Assembly: GCA_021819985.1 (NCBI GenBank) | Contig: JAKAEG010000140.1 | Span: forward strand, 1-8,224 | Direction of reading: 5' to 3' | From: Nitrospirota bacterium | GTDB lineage: Bacteria > Nitrospirota > Thermodesulfovibrionia > Thermodesulfovibrionales > JdFR-88 | DNA length: 8,224 nucleotides | Part shown: one piece after another, positions 7,443-8,224 of the stretch | Position numbering within the stretch: the first letter of the stretch is position 1 | Layout of the letters: the number at the start of each line of letters is the position of its first letter | Notes under the pieces: model-generated | What the model was told of the DNA's origin: nothing | The model's database searches: none | The model's input: only the letters and a program-made list of their open reading frames with translations | Made by a program: the position numbers and the translations under genes

Positions 7443-7474
7443 TTTTTTAATTTAATTTAATTTAATTTAAAAAA
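7443..7474. terminator. AT-only convergent intergenic tract, possible bidirectional terminator
   Basis: Between the convergent dppC and pyrE stop codons, TTTTTTAA (7443-7450) can pair with TTAAAAAA (7467-7474). A T run faces each gene's transcript end on its own strand. The stem has no G/C pairs, so it is a poor classical terminator. It may act through weak RNA-DNA pairing, or termination may rely on Rho. Confidence 0.3.
7446..7470. repeat. Five tandem copies of TTTAA
   Basis: Perfect pentanucleotide units run from 7446 to 7470 with no interruption. They lie in the 67-base gap between dppC and pyrE and end four bases before the pyrE stop codon. Copy number could vary by slippage, but no coding sequence is affected. 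Confidence 0.85.
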
Positions 7475-8026
7475 CTAAAAATCTTCTTTGCGGAAGATGC
7501 TGTAAAGAGGCAGGCCAAGCGCCTCCACGTTTTTTCTGCCTTCATGCTCGGCCCTGTCCAGAAGAACTATCGCGGCAATTGTTTTCAGCCCCGAGGACCT
7601 CGCGATTTCTATCGCCTTAATGGTGGATTTGCCTGTCGTAAGCACGTCGTCGAGGATGATGACCTCATCGCCATCCCCCACGTTTCCTTCCACCTGCTTC
7701 ATCGTCCCGTACGCCTTCGGCTCTTTTCTTATGACGAAGGCCTCGATCGGTTTGCCCTTAAGAAATGATGAGTATGCGATGGCGGTCGATATAGGGTCCG
7801 CCCCCATCGTAAGGCCGCCGGCTGCCGAAGGGGAAAGGCCCAGTTCCATTATTTTATCGAATATGATATTTCCGATGAGGTACTGCCCTTCCGGCGAAAG
7901 GGTCGCCCGCCTCAGGTCAAAATAAAAATCGCTCATCTGGCCCGATGTGAGCCTGAAGATGGGTTTTTCACTTTTTAAAAAGCATTTTTCTTTTATGAAC
8001 TGTCTCAGTTTTTCCCAATTGTCCAT
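7475..8026 (-). CDS. pyrE: Orotate phosphoribosyltransferase
   Basis: PyrE joins orotate to PRPP to make orotidine 5'-phosphate, the fifth step of de novo pyrimidine synthesis, in the cytosol. From the ATG at 8026 the protein has 183 residues, the usual size. Visible are the N-terminal substrate region FRLTSGQMSDFYFDLR (24-39), GGLTMGADPI (70-79), the loop RKEPKAYGT (100-108) and the PRPP-binding signature EVIILDDVLTTGKST (121-135) with its paired acidic residues. I chose ATG 8026 because it matches where the family begins and because TGATAAAAT lies 8 bases upstream. An in-frame GTG at 8122 has a GAGG-like site before it and would add 32 AT-rich-encoded residues unlike the family. The gene is convergent with dppC, and no other pyrimidine gene is in view. 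Confidence 0.88.
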   Translation of the reverse strand: MDNWEKLRQFIKEKCFLKSEKPIFRLTSGQMSDFYFDLRRATLSPEGQYLIGNIIFDKIMELGLSPSAAGGLTMGADPISTAIAYSSFLKGKPIEAFVIRKEPKAYGTMKQVEGNVGDGDEVIILDDVLTTGKSTIKAIEIARSSGLKTIAAIVLLDRAEHEGRKNVEALGLPLYSIFRKEDF

Positions 8027-8034
8027 GGCCAATA

Positions 8035-8064
8035 ATTTTATCAGAGCGGGGAAGTTAAAGACAA
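8035..8064 (-). promoter_or_regulatory. Candidate extended -10 promoter for pyrE
   Basis: On the minus strand TTGTCT (8059-8064) lies 18 bases before TAAAAT (8035-8040). TG sits one base upstream of the -10 (8041-8043), giving TGATAAAAT. The -10 ends 8 bases before ATG 8026, so the transcript would begin at or next to the start codon. No Shine-Dalgarno sequence precedes this ATG, consistent with a leaderless message. Confidence 0.5.
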
Positions 8065-8102
8065 ATTCGTTTTTTAAGATGTTTTTAATGATCACCCCGG
8101 TT

Positions 8103-8224
8103 TTATAAAAGCGCGTTGACACGCGCCCCCCCTCTACCCCCAGGTCCCTTTTCGTCCGGCCGGAACCACATGCCGGTCAGGTATAGATTGCCCCCTTCTA
8201 CTTCTGACCCTTGGAACTTCTCTT
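8103..8224 (-). CDS. Possible C-terminal end of an unrecognised gene upstream of pyrE (5' part outside window)
   Basis: On the minus strand one frame is open from the right edge to a TAA at 8103-8105, giving 39 residues that include GGNLYLTGMWFRPDEKGP and end in ARVNALL. Third positions favour G or C through LYLTGMWFRPDE, as in the recognised genes here. I do not recognise the family. The stop lies 76 bases before the pyrE ATG, leaving room for the pyrE promoter. A 7-G run near the end makes the last dozen residues sensitive to a sequencing or slippage error. The frame is short, so chance cannot be excluded. I see nothing coding on the plus strand here. Confidence 0.4.
   Translation of the reverse strand, partial: EKFQGSEVEGGNLYLTGMWFRPDEKGPGGRGGARVNALL

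Overview
The window looks like ordinary bacterial chromosome. It carries five recognisable genes and probably the tail of a sixth. Arg AGG and Ile ATA codons are frequent, G+C is moderate with AT-rich gaps, and a palindromic intergenic repeat centred on ATTCCCGC/GCGGGAAT is present. This fits a Nitrospirota- or Desulfobacterota-like Gram-negative lineage. That placement is inference; no rRNA or other phylogenetic marker is in the window.

Left part (1-5402, + strand): a double-strand-break repair pair. The 3' portion of addB (iron-sulfur nuclease and inactivated-helicase subunit) enters from the left edge. It overlaps addA, the UvrD/RecB-like helicase-nuclease. Together they would form the two-nuclease AddAB complex, which resects broken DNA ends for RecA loading. 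The addA start signals lie inside the addB codons for its C-terminal iron-sulfur cysteines.

Middle (5403-7407, + strand): a gap of 164 bases holds a two-hairpin repeat that abuts the addA stop codon, followed by a candidate extended -10 promoter. Next come two inner-membrane permeases of the dipeptide/oligopeptide/nickel ABC family (DppB-like and DppC-like), overlapping by four bases. No binding protein or ATPase gene accompanies them.

Right part (7408-8224): a 67-base AT-only-rich gap with five tandem TTTAA units separates dppC from convergent pyrE (orotate phosphoribosyltransferase, - strand). The right edge holds what may be the C-terminal end of a gene upstream of pyrE.

The most interesting observation is small. 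The sequence TGATAAAAT lies exactly 8 bases before the ATG of both dppB and pyrE, on opposite strands. This suggests leaderless transcription from extended -10 promoters. I see no defence island, CRISPR array, prophage, transposase or clearly new multi-gene system here.
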